Origin: Niebla homalea
Taxonomy: Eukaryota; Ascomycota; Lecanoromycetes; Lecanorales; Ramalinaceae
Direction: 5' to 3'
DNA: 64,000 nt
Assembly (NCBI GenBank): GCA_019925105.1
Contig: JAHGAU010000013.1
Coordinates: 682,001 to 746,000, forward strand
This document shows, one piece after another, positions 51,900-62,782 of this stretch. The translations under genes and the position numbers were made by a program. The notes under the pieces were generated by a model. It had not been told where the DNA came from. It saw only the letters and a list, made by a program, of their open reading frames with translations, and searched no databases. The stretch's first letter is position 1. Every line of letters begins with the position of its first letter.

Positions 51900-54863
51900 T
51901 CACTGTACAACACCATTCTCCTCCACCTTGATTTCCTCGCCCGTCCCATTCAACACCTCCCCCACCCAATCCATCTGCACCACACTAACGCCCCTCGCAT
52001 AGGGCCGGTTCGTGAACACAAACTCGTTGTACATCAGACACTCCACCTGCCGCCCAAACAGCACACTGCTCGGGTGGATTCCCACTTTCTGCCCACCGAT
52101 CAAGGTGGCGTAGCCCCCAAACCACCCTCCTCCACCCACTCCTCCTCCTCCACCCCTTCCTCTCCCTCCTCCTCCTCCATCGGCATTGCTTTTCCGATTC
52201 GCGGAACCTGAGCGCTCGTCGCCAGTAGCTCGTACGGGAAGCGCACAATTCGTGGCGAAGCCTACCAACAGCGCTCTCAACACGCGCGCTTCCTTTTCGG
52301 CGGGGAGGTGATGGCCCCCCGCAGTGCCATTGCCATTGCCATTGACATTGCCATTGCCATTGACATTGACATGTCCATTGGAAGGTGGAGGAGTGGTGGG
52401 AGGGGGGCCAGGGGGCAGACGGAAGATGTTGCGGAGTTGCTTCCGCACGTCCAGCACGGCGCGCATGGCACGGTGCGATACTGCGTGTCTGACGCACCAC
52501 TCCTTGCGGTCGGTGGACGCGGCGAGGTAGGCGCGGATGGTGGCGAGGAGGGTCAGGTGGTCCCCCGAGCGGGCATGGAGGGTGGAGCGGGCGAATGCGG
52601 TGGTGGTGGTGGTGGCCTCGGTGTCGACGTCCTCGCCATCAGCATCGGAGATGTTGGTGTTGCCGTTGGATAGGTTGAAGGACTGGTTTTTGAGCGGGAG
52701 GAAGACATTCTCCACACTCAGGCAGGCGATGATGTCGATGACTTCATCCACGCAATCGTATTTGGGATCTTCCGCAGCGATCAACGCGCGGCTCAGATTG
52801 GCGGATAAAGGGAGCGCTGCCATGCGTCTCCCCACAGAAGTGATATTACCAGAATTGGTAAGGGCACCGAGCTGGTAGATCAGCAAGAGCGCCTTCTCCA
52901 GCGCTTCCCTCGATGGCGGTGACAGGAATGGGAACGTCGTCACGTCACCAACTCCTCTGGCTTTCAGTGTTAGGATCGCCTGGCTGAGATCGCAGCGCAG
53001 GATCTCGGGCACGGAGTTCTGGGCTAGGTCGAAGTAGGTCTGCTCCATGTACAGGCGGTAGCATTTCCCCTCCGCTTCACGTCCCGCCCGTCCGGCGCGT
53101 TGGATAGCGGAGGAGCGGGAGATGGGCTTGACGAGTAGAGAGTCAAGACCCAGGCTGGAGCGGAACTGCTTCATCTTGGCTTTGCCGCAGTCGATCACAA
53201 AACGGACCCCAGAGACAGTGACGGAGGTCTCGGCGATATTGGTGGCGAGGATGACTTTGCGGGTGTTTCGAGGGGTAGGAGCGAAGACTCGCTGTTGGGC
53301 GGATTGGGGGAGGGCAGCGAAGAGGGGGAGGACGAGCATATTGGGCACGGAAGCGGGAAGACCGGGGATGTGTTCGTTGAGAAGAGACTGGAGGGATTCG
53401 ACAACCTCTTGACCGGTGAGAAAGACGAGAATGTCCCCTGGACAAGGCTCGGAATGGTGGATTTGGATGATGGTGCGCAGTGAGGCGTCGACGAAGTCGG
53501 GGACAGGGGCAGGTGTGTAATGGATGCTGACGGGATGTTGGCGGCCTTGGATGTAGCACGTTGACATGTTCGAAGGTGGCTCATGGACGGTTGCGATGCT
53601 CTTTGGCGAGACCTGTTCATGATTAGCAATATCTGCGCTGCTGACTTTGACATCCTCTTCCATCGCATCGGTGCCATTCTTTTTGACGGTCTGCTTGACA
53701 GGCTCTGTCTTCTTATCATCGTCCGAAGAGATACCCGACCATTCGGACTCGGACTCGGACTCGGATTCGTCTTTTGTGATTCCATTAGCTTGCTTGACCC
53801 CGTTGATCCCATTCGCCTCGTTGCCCCCGTTGACGCCAGTGACTGTCTTGCCGTGCGGAGTCTCAGCAAAGAATTCGACTAGCTTCTCAACCTCAGCTGT
53901 AGCACTCATGACCACAACCTTCAAGCCTACGCCACCCCTCTCCTTCAGTCCTTGCCCGTCCACCACCATGCGTTGCAGAAAGCCGAGGACGAGATCCACG
54001 TTGCACGCCCTCTCATGCACCTCATCTACAACTACAGCCGAATACTGCTTCAGCCATGGATCCCTCAACATCTCCTGCAACAACATGCCCTCGGTCAAGA
54101 ATTTCACCTGGGTGGACGGTCCCGTTGAATTGTCAAACCGTACAGAATACCCAACCTTGCTCGCTGGACCATTCGACCCCAGTGGCGTTCCCATCTCTTC
54201 GGCGACTCGTCTCGCCAGTGTGATGGCTGCCACTCTCCTCGGCTGCGTGATTGCAATGCAGCCGCCAACTCTGGGACCGTTGCTGTTCTTCTTGGGATGG
54301 GATCTGAACCATGGTTCTTGTACCAGCATTTGCGGTATCTGTGTGGACTTGCCGGAACCCGTCTCGCCGACTAGCAGGAGAATGTCATTGGTTCGAAGGG
54401 AGTGCCGGATGGATTTGACGTGGGACCAGATCGGGAGAGCTTTCCGCTGAGGCCAGAGAGCCTGGGCGCGCTGTTTGAGGTTGTCATGTGGTTTCAACGA
54501 GAGCTGAGGTCGTTGACTAGGTGAGGTGAGAGGTGAGGGAAGAGCAGCCTGATGTGGGGATTTGTTCTGTGCTTGGGCTCCCTCTTGGGTCGATTCGTCG
54601 TCTCGAGGAGTCGGGGGCCGTTTCGAGGCTGATCGTTGATCATTTTTGGCGGACGATGTTTGCCCGTATACTGGCACTTCCTTCGCAGAAGGTGATCTGT
54701 GGCGTGTATGTGTCTCGATCTCGTTTGACTGGCGTTTACGTTTCTTGCCCTTGGGGGCGGACTCGTCGGTCTGAGGGGAAGGGCATTTCTCTTTCTCAGT
54801 CGATGCATCTTCTTCGAAGCGGGTGAGCACCCTCTCGGGCATTTGGAAACACGCCTTCACCAC
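51900..54863 (-). CDS. DHR2: DEAH-box RNA helicase, Dhr2/DHX33-like (987 aa)
   Basis: ATP-dependent RNA helicase; yeast Dhr2 acts in nucleolar 18S rRNA maturation. One exon, 987 aa. A disordered, basic N-terminus (residues 1-130) precedes motif I GETGSGKST (near 165), DEVH (near 278), SAT (near 317), ATNIAETSVTV, and motif VI QRAGRAGR (near 587), then winged-helix, ratchet and OB-fold regions. Motif II reads DEVH rather than DEAH. Compared with yeast Dhr2 (735 aa) there is an insertion of about 100 residues after motif III (Ser/Glu repeats and Asn/Gly repeats) and a second low-complexity insertion near residue 830, encoded by a 6-bp repeat at 52324-52380. These lie outside the core motifs and should not abolish activity. 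Confidence 0.82.
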   Translation of the reverse strand: MVKACFQMPERVLTRFEEDASTEKEKCPSPQTDESAPKGKKRKRQSNEIETHTRHRSPSAKEVPVYGQTSSAKNDQRSASKRPPTPRDDESTQEGAQAQNKSPHQAALPSPLTSPSQRPQLSLKPHDNLKQRAQALWPQRKALPIWSHVKSIRHSLRTNDILLLVGETGSGKSTQIPQMLVQEPWFRSHPKKNSNGPRVGGCIAITQPRRVAAITLARRVAEEMGTPLGSNGPASKVGYSVRFDNSTGPSTQVKFLTEGMLLQEMLRDPWLKQYSAVVVDEVHERACNVDLVLGFLQRMVVDGQGLKERGGVGLKVVVMSATAEVEKLVEFFAETPHGKTVTGVNGGNEANGINGVKQANGITKDESESESESEWSGISSDDDKKTEPVKQTVKKNGTDAMEEDVKVSSADIANHEQVSPKSIATVHEPPSNMSTCYIQGRQHPVSIHYTPAPVPDFVDASLRTIIQIHHSEPCPGDILVFLTGQEVVESLQSLLNEHIPGLPASVPNMLVLPLFAALPQSAQQRVFAPTPRNTRKVILATNIAETSVTVSGVRFVIDCGKAKMKQFRSSLGLDSLLVKPISRSSAIQRAGRAGREAEGKCYRLYMEQTYFDLAQNSVPEILRCDLSQAILTLKARGVGDVTTFPFLSPPSREALEKALLLIYQLGALTNSGNITSVGRRMAALPLSANLSRALIAAEDPKYDCVDEVIDIIACLSVENVFLPLKNQSFNLSNGNTNISDADGEDVDTEATTTTTAFARSTLHARSGDHLTLLATIRAYLAASTDRKEWCVRHAVSHRAMRAVLDVRKQLRNIFRLPPGPPPTTPPPSNGHVNVNGNGNVNGNGNGTAGGHHLPAEKEARVLRALLVGFATNCALPVRATGDERSGSANRKSNADGGGGGRGRGGGGGVGGGGWFGGYATLIGGQKVGIHPSSVLFGRQVECLMYNEFVFTNRPYARGVSVVQMDWVGEVLNGTGEEIKVEENGVVQ

Positions 54864-55322
54864 GACCCTACTGTCCCAGGTTCTTTAGCAATATGGAAAC
54901 ATTTCGACTGGGATGAAGTGGATGAAAAAAGCTGACATGACGTAGTATTACTGGCAGAAGATTTCACGATGCTGCGATCTAAAACGTTGTACAGTGAATC
55001 ACTAAGCGAGTCCCAGTCCCATGGCTTCATGCTCCGGGCGGCCAGTCCCTCGGTCCCTACCCGAGAGTTCCGCAGCTGCCGCTTTTGCCCGCACCCCAAG
55101 AAGCCTCCCCTCGTCCGTCCGATAATTTCCTCCCACAAGTACGTTATACAATCTAGACAATAATCCTTGATCGTAATCAAAAGCTGCGAGTCATGACTGC
55201 CATCCATCAGCACTAGCCTGGGTCTTCGGTCATCCTACAGGATCGTTTTTGCTAAATACCTGATTTCTTCCATCTTGGAACCTGCAAAATGTCAAATCTG
55301 ATGAGCGCTTGACCCAACAACC

Positions 55323-56052
55323 ATGCGCCCCACAGATCCCCGCCCATTAACCACAGGTCACGAGAGTGGACCCGAATCACCCTTTCCCATTCGTCTGTCA
55401 GGCCCAGTGATAGAGGGTTTTGGGCGTGGCAGCAAGGAACTCGGCATCCCGACTGCGAACATCCCTTTGGCAGGACTAAGCGTAGGTGGTCATGAGGACG
55501 TAGACAGTGGGGTCTACTATGGCTTTGCAGGTGTGAGCATTGACGCACACGGCAATGCAGTCCAGCCTCCAGAGGATGGCAGTGGGGGTGTGAAGGGAGG
55601 GGTCTGGCCCATGGTCATGAGTATTGGATTCAACCCGGTTTACAAGAATGAAAGGCGAAGTGTGGTAAGTGATTGCATTTACATCTTTCCTGCTTTTTTT
55701 TTTGCGGCGGAAATGAGCCTTTTTTCATTGCCAGCCGAGAAATCCAGAGAGCCAATGCATTAGTGCATACATGCGCCAGCAGCTTCCGTGTCATGCTGAA
55801 ACTTCATAGGAGGTCCACATCCTCCACTCTTTCCCCAACGACTTCTACGGCGCACGCATGAATCTCCTCATCCTTGGCTTCATTCGTCCAGAGTACGATT
55901 ATGTTAGCAAGGAGTCTCTGGTCGAGGACATTCGATTCGACATCGAAGTTGCCCGCCGCAGTCTCACCAGAGAGACATATGCGCCGTACAGGCACGAATC
56001 CTATTTGCTCCAATTCCACGGCGAGGGTCACGAGAATGCTGTAGCAAGTTGA
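55323..56052 (+). CDS. FMN1: Riboflavin kinase (194 aa)
   Basis: ATP + riboflavin to FMN + ADP, first step of flavin cofactor synthesis. Exons 55323-55664 and 55810-56052 give 194 aa, as expected for the monofunctional eukaryotic enzyme. Motifs: [20 protein letters not shown] holds the G-x-PTAN nucleotide and Mg site; [29 protein letters not shown] with the conserved NPxY/F and a glutamate at the exon junction that should be the catalytic base; [24 protein letters not shown]; and the closing [17 protein letters not shown]. Divergent from DHR2, about 460 bp apart. Confidence 0.92.
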
Positions 56053-56443
56053 AGCGGGCGAGTGTTGGGTTTTTTTTTCTCTCTTTCTTTCTTGAGTGCC
56101 TTAGCCCCGGCAGAGCTTTACGAACACGGCCGATAATTTCCATCCTGCACGCAATGACGTGCCGATTCTTGCCACCTTGGTCTCGGAATATTGGTGGCTA
56201 CCTGCATGACGACGTATTGTTGTAAGGGGCAAGGCAGCGAAAATGAAAGCTGGATAAAATGTCCCAAATGGGTTTGCCCTATATTATATACAACGAAACC
56301 GTGAGGTCTGAGGGTCGGGCATGAAAAGAAAGGATATCCGTGGGGTATTCATCTAGACGGCGCTGCATATAGACGGCGCCAATTAAACACCCAGGCCTTG
56401 CTGGCGGTGGAATGAAAGTTTGAAGATGTCGCGCGGCGTCATG
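56053..56443. other. Convergent 3' flanks of FMN1 and ERT1
   Basis: No coding sequence. A T/CTTT-rich tract follows the FMN1 stop codon; a short duplicated GACGGCGC element is present near 56358-56380. Nothing else recognised. Confidence 0.5.
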
Positions 56444-58747
56444 TCATATACAGGGCAACACCTGAGCAGACTCGTTAGACACAAGGTTGGGAATTTTTTC
56501 ATAGGCACAGGTACCTACATTCATGACGAATAGCATAGGGATATCGAACACATCCCGTTTGACAGTCCAACAAAGCATACACGCTATTTTCCCATTTTCC
56601 TGCCCAAGTGATTGCATGGCCGCTTCACCTCGCGCCCCCAAAGTCTTCAGGTCGTTATCGGGATTTGACTGCGACCCAGTTTCATCCTCCAGGTCTTCAT
56701 TAATGCTTAAATCCTCTGCCGTTTGATATTTTAGAAGTTTGCAGGGCGTTATGGCCGTTCCTCTAGAATCCCCAAATGCCAAATGAGCGTAGTCGTCAAA
56801 GAAATCGCAGGCACTTTCGTCGTCTAAAAGATTGATGATGTTCACCGGCCCATCTACCTTGTGTTCTGCCGTTCGAGGAGTGTTCTGTCCGCCACGAGAG
56901 GAAGCCGTTGCGCTGGCGAGACCAGAGGAGTCCCCACCCCTATGCACATTCAGAGAGGAGTCCCCACCCCTATTCACATTCAAATTGGGAGTTTTCCCCG
57001 TGAGTACGTCCTTGCTCCATCCGGTCAAGATGCTAAACTCTTTGCCGGCAGCAACAACCTCTCCCGTGCGACGACAGATGATGGTTGGGGTTCCAGTGTT
57101 ACTGATGACCTCCTCAAGGCCCCAAAGAGTACGCTGAAGGCACTTCTCCATGAAAATCAGGTCGTCCCGATCGAGTCTCATGGTGCACGAGATGAAAGAC
57201 GGCCGGATCGCTGCAAGCGCCTTTGCAATATGTGCTGTCTTCCGGGGAGAAAAGCGGCCTTGAATAATGGCAGTCAGGCTGTGAAAGCCCGCCGTGTAGG
57301 AATAGGGTTGATTCACGGTGTTGTATACATCCGACGGATTGCGATGGCGACGGGCTGTTAACGTCTGTTCGGTCGTGATAGGTGTAATCTGAGATTTGCA
57401 AGCTGCTGAGGTCGGTGGGGGTTTTGTTGGTCGATTGCGAGTTTGCGGATTGTGGTGAGTTGGCGATTGATGCTGTGGATTCAGATTAGTGTAAGTATTC
57501 GTCATTGCGGTACCGGCCTCGCGTCCCGCGTTCGTACCTAGCGGGCTGGATCCAGATTTGGGACTGGGGTAAGCGCTCGATCCTATTGCAAAAGCCTGGG
57601 GAGCCTCCTGCTTGATTGTCCGATCCAAGTTCTCCCGATGCTGAAGACTCGGTTGAGAACTTCCAGTCTCGAATTTGACCTTTTGTTGACCATCTTTGGT
57701 CCACGATGGGACACCTTGACTCTGTGCGTAGGGGAACTGCTGAAGGTCCACTGGACTGGGTGCAAACGAGTTTGTGGCGGTATTTGGGGTGTAGCTCCCG
57801 GTGCCTGAATGGAATGCTGCGGTGCTTTCGCTTGGCGGGCTGTTCGTAATCCCAGATGACAAGGTGCCAAGCATGCCGAATTCGGCGGCGCCAAAGCGAT
57901 TGTCAAAATTGAGGTTGTCCAAATAGTCGGTGTCAAAATTCCCAAATACTTCCGGAGCAAATCCAGGTTGGACAGACTCGGCGGGCATTGGGAATCGATG
58001 GCTTCCGTAGTTGGATAGAGACATGGGTTGCTGAGCAGGACCAAGGTTGTAATTGGGGGGCATCACACCAGGATGGTTTCCAAAAGTTGGGGGGGTCGCG
58101 GTCAAAGGAGGGAGGTTGTTGTTGTTGTGCGGGTGCCGACAAAGGGAAGGATATGGAGCATAAGGGGAGGGTCCCCCAAAGGGCGCCCGATGCATACCTC
58201 CAGGGAATTCGGGAAAGTGACGGTTAAGGGGATTTTGATTACTGCTCACTGGGGGACGGCCTCGAGTACCAAGTTCCTGTGTTAGAGCTTCAGCTGGTGT
58301 GTCTGCTAGATATTTCGCTTTTTTTCGCACGCCATCTTTGCATATGTGAGAACAACCACGTTTGACACATCTTGAGCACGGGCGCTCGTCGCCTAGATGG
58401 CACAAGGATAAGCTGTCTGTGATCCGCAGGGGGACCGAAGGAGGGATAGCAAAAGCGGTCCCAGACTTACCACAGGTGAGATGGGCTACTTGGCATGGCC
58501 TACAAGCGCGCTTTGCCTTCTTACGCTTCTCCCTGTTGGGATCGCTCGAAGACTTCTTTCCCTGGCCAGCAGAAGATTTGCGACGGACGCCGGCGGCATC
58601 AGAAATTCGAGCCATGGTATCCGATGTTTGACTATCGGTTTCATCGGCAGAAGAATCCGAGGCAAGTCTGGAAGATAGATCTTCCTCCTGGTCTGAAGCC
58701 ATCCTTATATTCTGTGAATTCAATGCAGCGTCGGTTAAAGCTGTCAC
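56444..58747 (-). CDS. ERT1: Zn2Cys6 gluconeogenesis regulator, Ert1/AcuK family (722 aa)
   Basis: Transcription activator of gluconeogenic and respiratory genes. The frame looks continuous, but two stretches are in-frame introns: 58470-58393 (78 nt, GTAAGT...CTAG) interrupts the zinc cluster after its third Cys, and 56518-56462 (57 nt, GTAGGT...TCAG) sits before the final VLPCI. Spliced protein: 722 aa. The zinc cluster is C-x2-C-x6-C-x5-C-x2-C-x8-C at residues 82-110, followed at once by the family sequence DGVRKKAKYLADTP. A long Gln/Pro/Ser-rich middle part precedes a PAS-like domain (GLEEVISNTGTPTIICRRTG...EFSILTGW) and a C-terminal VKRDVFDIPMLFVMN element. All fit AcuK/Ert1. An unusually long upstream region (58748-60177) may hold regulatory leader sequence. 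Confidence 0.88.
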   Translation of the reverse strand: MTALTDAALNSQNIRMASDQEEDLSSRLASDSSADETDSQTSDTMARISDAAGVRRKSSAGQGKKSSSDPNREKRKKAKRACRPCQVAHLTCGKSGTAFAIPPSVPLRITDSLSLCHLGDERPCSRCVKRGCSHICKDGVRKKAKYLADTPAEALTQELGTRGRPPVSSNQNPLNRHFPEFPGGMHRAPFGGPSPYAPYPSLCRHPHNNNNLPPLTATPPTFGNHPGVMPPNYNLGPAQQPMSLSNYGSHRFPMPAESVQPGFAPEVFGNFDTDYLDNLNFDNRFGAAEFGMLGTLSSGITNSPPSESTAAFHSGTGSYTPNTATNSFAPSPVDLQQFPYAQSQGVPSWTKDGQQKVKFETGSSQPSLQHRENLDRTIKQEAPQAFAIGSSAYPSPKSGSSPLGTNAGREAGTAMTNTYTNLNPQHQSPTHHNPQTRNRPTKPPPTSAACKSQITPITTEQTLTARRHRNPSDVYNTVNQPYSYTAGFHSLTAIIQGRFSPRKTAHIAKALAAIRPSFISCTMRLDRDDLIFMEKCLQRTLWGLEEVISNTGTPTIICRRTGEVVAAGKEFSILTGWSKDVLTGKTPNLNVNRGGDSSLNVHRGGDSSGLASATASSRGGQNTPRTAEHKVDGPVNIINLLDDESACDFFDDYAHLAFGDSRGTAITPCKLLKYQTAEDLSINEDLEDETGSQSNPDNDLKTLGARGEAAMQSLGQENGKIACMLCWTVKRDVFDIPMLFVMNVGTCAYEKIPNLVSNESAQVLPCI

Positions 58748-60177
58748 TTGGCCCGACTAGCCGTCCGGTAATGGGGCAGACAATGCAAAAGACAAGCCAA
58801 CAGTTTCTCTCCCACTCAAGCACTGGCCAATGGCGGGAAGTTTAAATTACAGCGTGATCACCTGCAGAGTGCCTGTAGGGTAGCCACTGCTGTGGAATGC
58901 CTAGCGGTGCCCGCTTATCGTGCGTATAACTAATTAGGGATCGATGGAAAGATTTCTGGCGCAGGCGGATGGCATCGTCTGGCGATCGTGGACTTGGATT
59001 CAGAATGATTGGTATTCGGCGTATCTTCACAGGTAGGCCTGCCGGATAATAGCTAGTCAACCTTCACTGGGGTACTTTCTTGTGTGAAAGTGACGTAGGT
59101 CAACCGAGAGGGCCAACAAATCATTGTCGAGAGGCCGGTCTTGGATGGTAGACAAACGGATAGCAGCAGAGCAGAAGAGAGTCGAATCCCTTTTTGGTGT
59201 GGTGGGCTGGTGGGGAAAATGCGGCCTGACAGCGAGTAAGGCTCGAGACTTTGAAGCTTGAATGAATCCTCGGTGGAGCATGAGACGTCTCGATCTGACT
59301 CTCCAGTATGGGAGAAAATGATAGGTACAATGTAGGCGCCGCAGATCCACGGTCTGATAGGTAAGTATTCTTCCCACTGTCGCTATGGCAATGCAATCGT
59401 CATTATGCCATGCTTGAAGCAGACTTGGAAATGTGCCGTTGCAGTGATGCTAGTCCATATTGCCGCCGCCATTGTTTCAACGGTCGTTTGTTAGCGTACC
59501 GTATCGGTCAGTAGCGTCACTTTAGAGTAGTGGATGATCGGCCACCAACGGGTAGGTAAATATGCGCAGAATAATTAGCAGCTTCTTCTTACTTTACACT
59601 AGGGCGTATCATCATCCTTTCCACGCTAGCAGCTTTCATTACGGGGGATACATCTACCTCGCCCGGGCGACAGAGGCAACAACTTGTGATCAATGCTTTT
59701 GGACTTGACCCCACCAGCTACGGTGACACTGCGGTGACACCTGGATGTCAAGGCGGGCCCTGGAATGATCATTGCATTTTCTGGAGACCGTTTCATGTCA
59801 TGGGAAGCTGCGTTTTGACACCGACTTTAATGTAGGTTATTCCAAATTCGCCTACGACTACCATACCTGATGTGTATGATAATGCAGGACCAAACGTCTC
59901 CTTATTTCCTCTTCCATTCCAGCTCGTCCCCCCACCACCGACTAGACCCTCCCGCTAAATACTGTGCATGCATTTTACATGATATGCCCTGCAGGCGCGC
60001 CCAACGATGAAATCATGCATATCCCACCTTTGCTCATCCCGCAGCGAACTTTGAAGTGCCCCCCCGTATGTTTTTTCCATATTTGAAAACTATGTACCTG
60101 TTCCTTGCCATTAGTGCGATGCGGTTTGGGAAGGGAAGACGGCTGTAACGCGACGCGGCTGCTCAATGCATCCCTCG
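58748..60177. other. Long intergenic region upstream of ERT1
   Basis: About 1.4 kb without a recognised gene. It lies upstream of ERT1 on one side and at the 3' end of the MFS pseudogene on the other. Only short frames with no conserved features were found. Long leaders are common for metabolic regulators in filamentous fungi, so it may be regulatory. Confidence 0.4.
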
Positions 60178-62782
60178 TTCAATCTTGATTCAACTCACGG
60201 GAAAGGTGCCATAAGCCTGGCGAGAAAGGCCAACAAGCTGTGAGCCCACTGGAATCACAGTCTCTCGTACACCGCAAGGGTAGATCATCAGCGCTAACCT
60301 CGAGCCGAATGCCGGCCTTAGCTGGCCAGGGGCCACTCATTTTGTACCCCAAACAGGGGGAAAAAGCGGCGGCGAAAGACGATCTGATCATGTCAGGGAG
60401 ACGGCACGGCCGACGGATAGGCCTGTAATCACCTCGCGAAGCTATTGGCAGCAAAGCGCACTCGCTGCGTGAAGTGGGTAGGCGTCTACCAAGAAGGTGA
60501 AGACCGCGGAAAAGACCAAGAGCATCCTGCATGGGTACTCAATTAAGACTAGACCTCCACAGATGGGGTTCGTCAAACGAAAAAAGGACCTACCCAGCTG
60601 CGAAAACACCACTTTCAACGATGGGCACTGTGCGATGGGGACGAAAATCAATTTCGCAGCCAAGGCTTGTGGCTTAATGGCTGTGCACCTACCTATCCAC
60701 TTTGGAGCACATGTTGGGTAAGCGATCTTGCTCCTGCTTTGAATGCAGCGCTTCGCATCGTGAAAATGCAAAGGAGATTGCGATGTGATGGAGCTGCCTT
60801 AGATTTGCCAAAGTGTATGCTATGATACGGCATAGTGGGAGAGGCACAGTCGAATGAGATGGAAGAATACTCACATGGACTGAGGGATACGTCGTCCACG
60901 CGAACCTGCAGGGTCGTCAGACTAGTCAGGGTTAATCCCCGATTCGCTCTCACCAGAATAATCCGATGGGCACCAGAATGCCTCCTAGGATCGCAGGTGG
61001 CAGCCGATATTCCGGGTCAGATCCACCAGGCTCGCCCCCTTGTTACTCTCTCTGTCGCAGTAAGCTGAGGTACTTTCGATGCCAATAGTGATCTGACGAG
61101 ATCGCCAGCAATGCTCCTATCAATAAAGCCGATGAACGCCATCCCTACCTGCCACAGCTCAAAGCCATGATTGTCGCGGAAGACCACCTCGAAGGCACCA
61201 AAGAACAGGTAGAGGATGCCTAGGAGGAGAGCCGAGAACAAGCAGAGGTTCAAGCACACTGGCTCCAGAATCAACAGCAGATAGGGTCGATAGCACGACC
61301 TGATGACAGTCTGAGTGATCGACCGGTCGATGAGCTCGATCGGTGCCTTCCACGGCGCGTCATCGGTGCGCTTTCGCAACCGTGCTGCCTTCTTACGTAA
61401 TAGGACCGGGCTGTATGTTTTCGGGACCAACCCTATGATCAAACCCAGCTGTACCACTAACCAGATGATAAGGACGTAGAATGTCCAAAGCCTGTGGCTC
61501 CCGTTTCGGGTGAAGCTGTTGGCATCAGGATAGAGAGTAGGCCTACCAGGTCGTGTACTGGTTGATGAACCCCACCACTAACGGGCCTACTGGGAGTCCG
61601 ATGAAGGGTGATGCTGTGAAGATCATCATGGGCGCTTGCAGCTCGTCCCGAATGAACATCTTGCCCCAGTTTCAGCCTACTAAAAACCCGGTTGGACACC
61701 TCCTCACTCACATCACCCACACTACCACCTGTCATGATAAGCCTTGGTAATCCTATCAAACCCACCCAAGCTTGCAGGAACTTACCAGCTAGACTGAGGA
61801 ATGCGCTACCAGCCACACCACCTAAGACGCGGGCGATGAACATGGTCGCGATGCTTTGGGCGACAGCGCATGGAACCACCCAAATCAAGAAGAACATGAA
61901 CCATATGATGTATATCGGCCTCCTTCCGTAGAACTAAGTCTCCACAGTGAGCGGACTGGCTTTTTGAATAGGCCCACTCGTTCCTTGGGATACACACCTC
62001 CGATAACGGGCCGAGGACCTTGCAATGCCGGTCAGTGACCATTGACGGGTAAAGCCAGGCCGATGTAACCTATCATTGGTCCAATACTCAGACTAGACAT
62101 GCCTTGCAATCAGACTTGCTTCTCTCAGACTTTATCGCTGGAACGACAACCGGGTTTGAAACTCTCACTTACCCCCATCACGAACAAAGACAAGCCTAGC
62201 GTTGCGATCACGGTACTCACATGGAACGCCTCGGTTATCGGTTCCTAGGTCAAAGTATACATGGATGAAGTGCAAGTTCTGTTGTGAGGAACCCTGGATC
62301 AGCTAGGTCGTTCGCCAAAGCAGGAACGAGGCACGATCTCTTATCCAAGGGACGAACTCAAGATCGAGTGACTGACACGCAAGTACTCCCCGCCGAGACA
62401 ATCAGCACGACCCCCACTTCTTACCATTGCTCATGTTCTTCGGATTCATTGGGTCTTCACTGCCATCTCACTGTACCTCGAGATGCTTTCCCTCGCCATG
62501 GCCATGGCCCGCTTCCTCATCCTGGGGAGGAGCATCTGACTCGTGGCGGATGCATGCAAGGCCAGGGCCATCCCCGTACGATCGTGTGTTCTCGAGATCC
62601 AGGGCCGGCCGCTCTGCATGCTGGATCGAAGATGCTACCGTGCTGTGTCTGGACAGATCCATCCAATCCCCAGCGCTAGCCCCCTTCCCATCTGCGTTCT
62701 CAGCTGCTGACTTGCTGCACCTAGTAATCTCCGGTATGCGTGCAGAGCCTGTCAAATCAATAGCGCCATCACCGTTGGCCAT
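60178..62782 (-). pseudogene. Decayed MFS drug/polyamine-type transporter
   Basis: Read on the minus strand, pieces of a complete 12-helix DHA1-type MFS transporter follow in order: a DPMNPKNMS element near 62440, TEAFHVSTVIATLGLSLFVMG (62250-62180), PLSE, FYGRRPIYIIWFMFFLIWVV, AVAQSIATMFIARVLGGVAG, an AGG..GD element, ASPFIGLPVGPLVVGFINQY, LWTFYVLIIW, then loop and C-terminal helices ending AHSLLAFLARLMAPFP near 60190. Splice sites between pieces are mostly good. Lesions: a +1 shift near 61120, an in-frame TAA at 61045-61043, extra bases in short runs near 60453, 60361, 60356 and 60340, and a frame break near 62415. Several lesions across the gene indicate a pseudogene; homopolymer errors could explain some but not the TAA. 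Confidence 0.7.

Noticed and set aside
58748..60177. A gene in the 1.4-kb gap upstream of ERT1
   Set aside because: Only short frames with no conserved sequence, splice continuity or plausible start were found.
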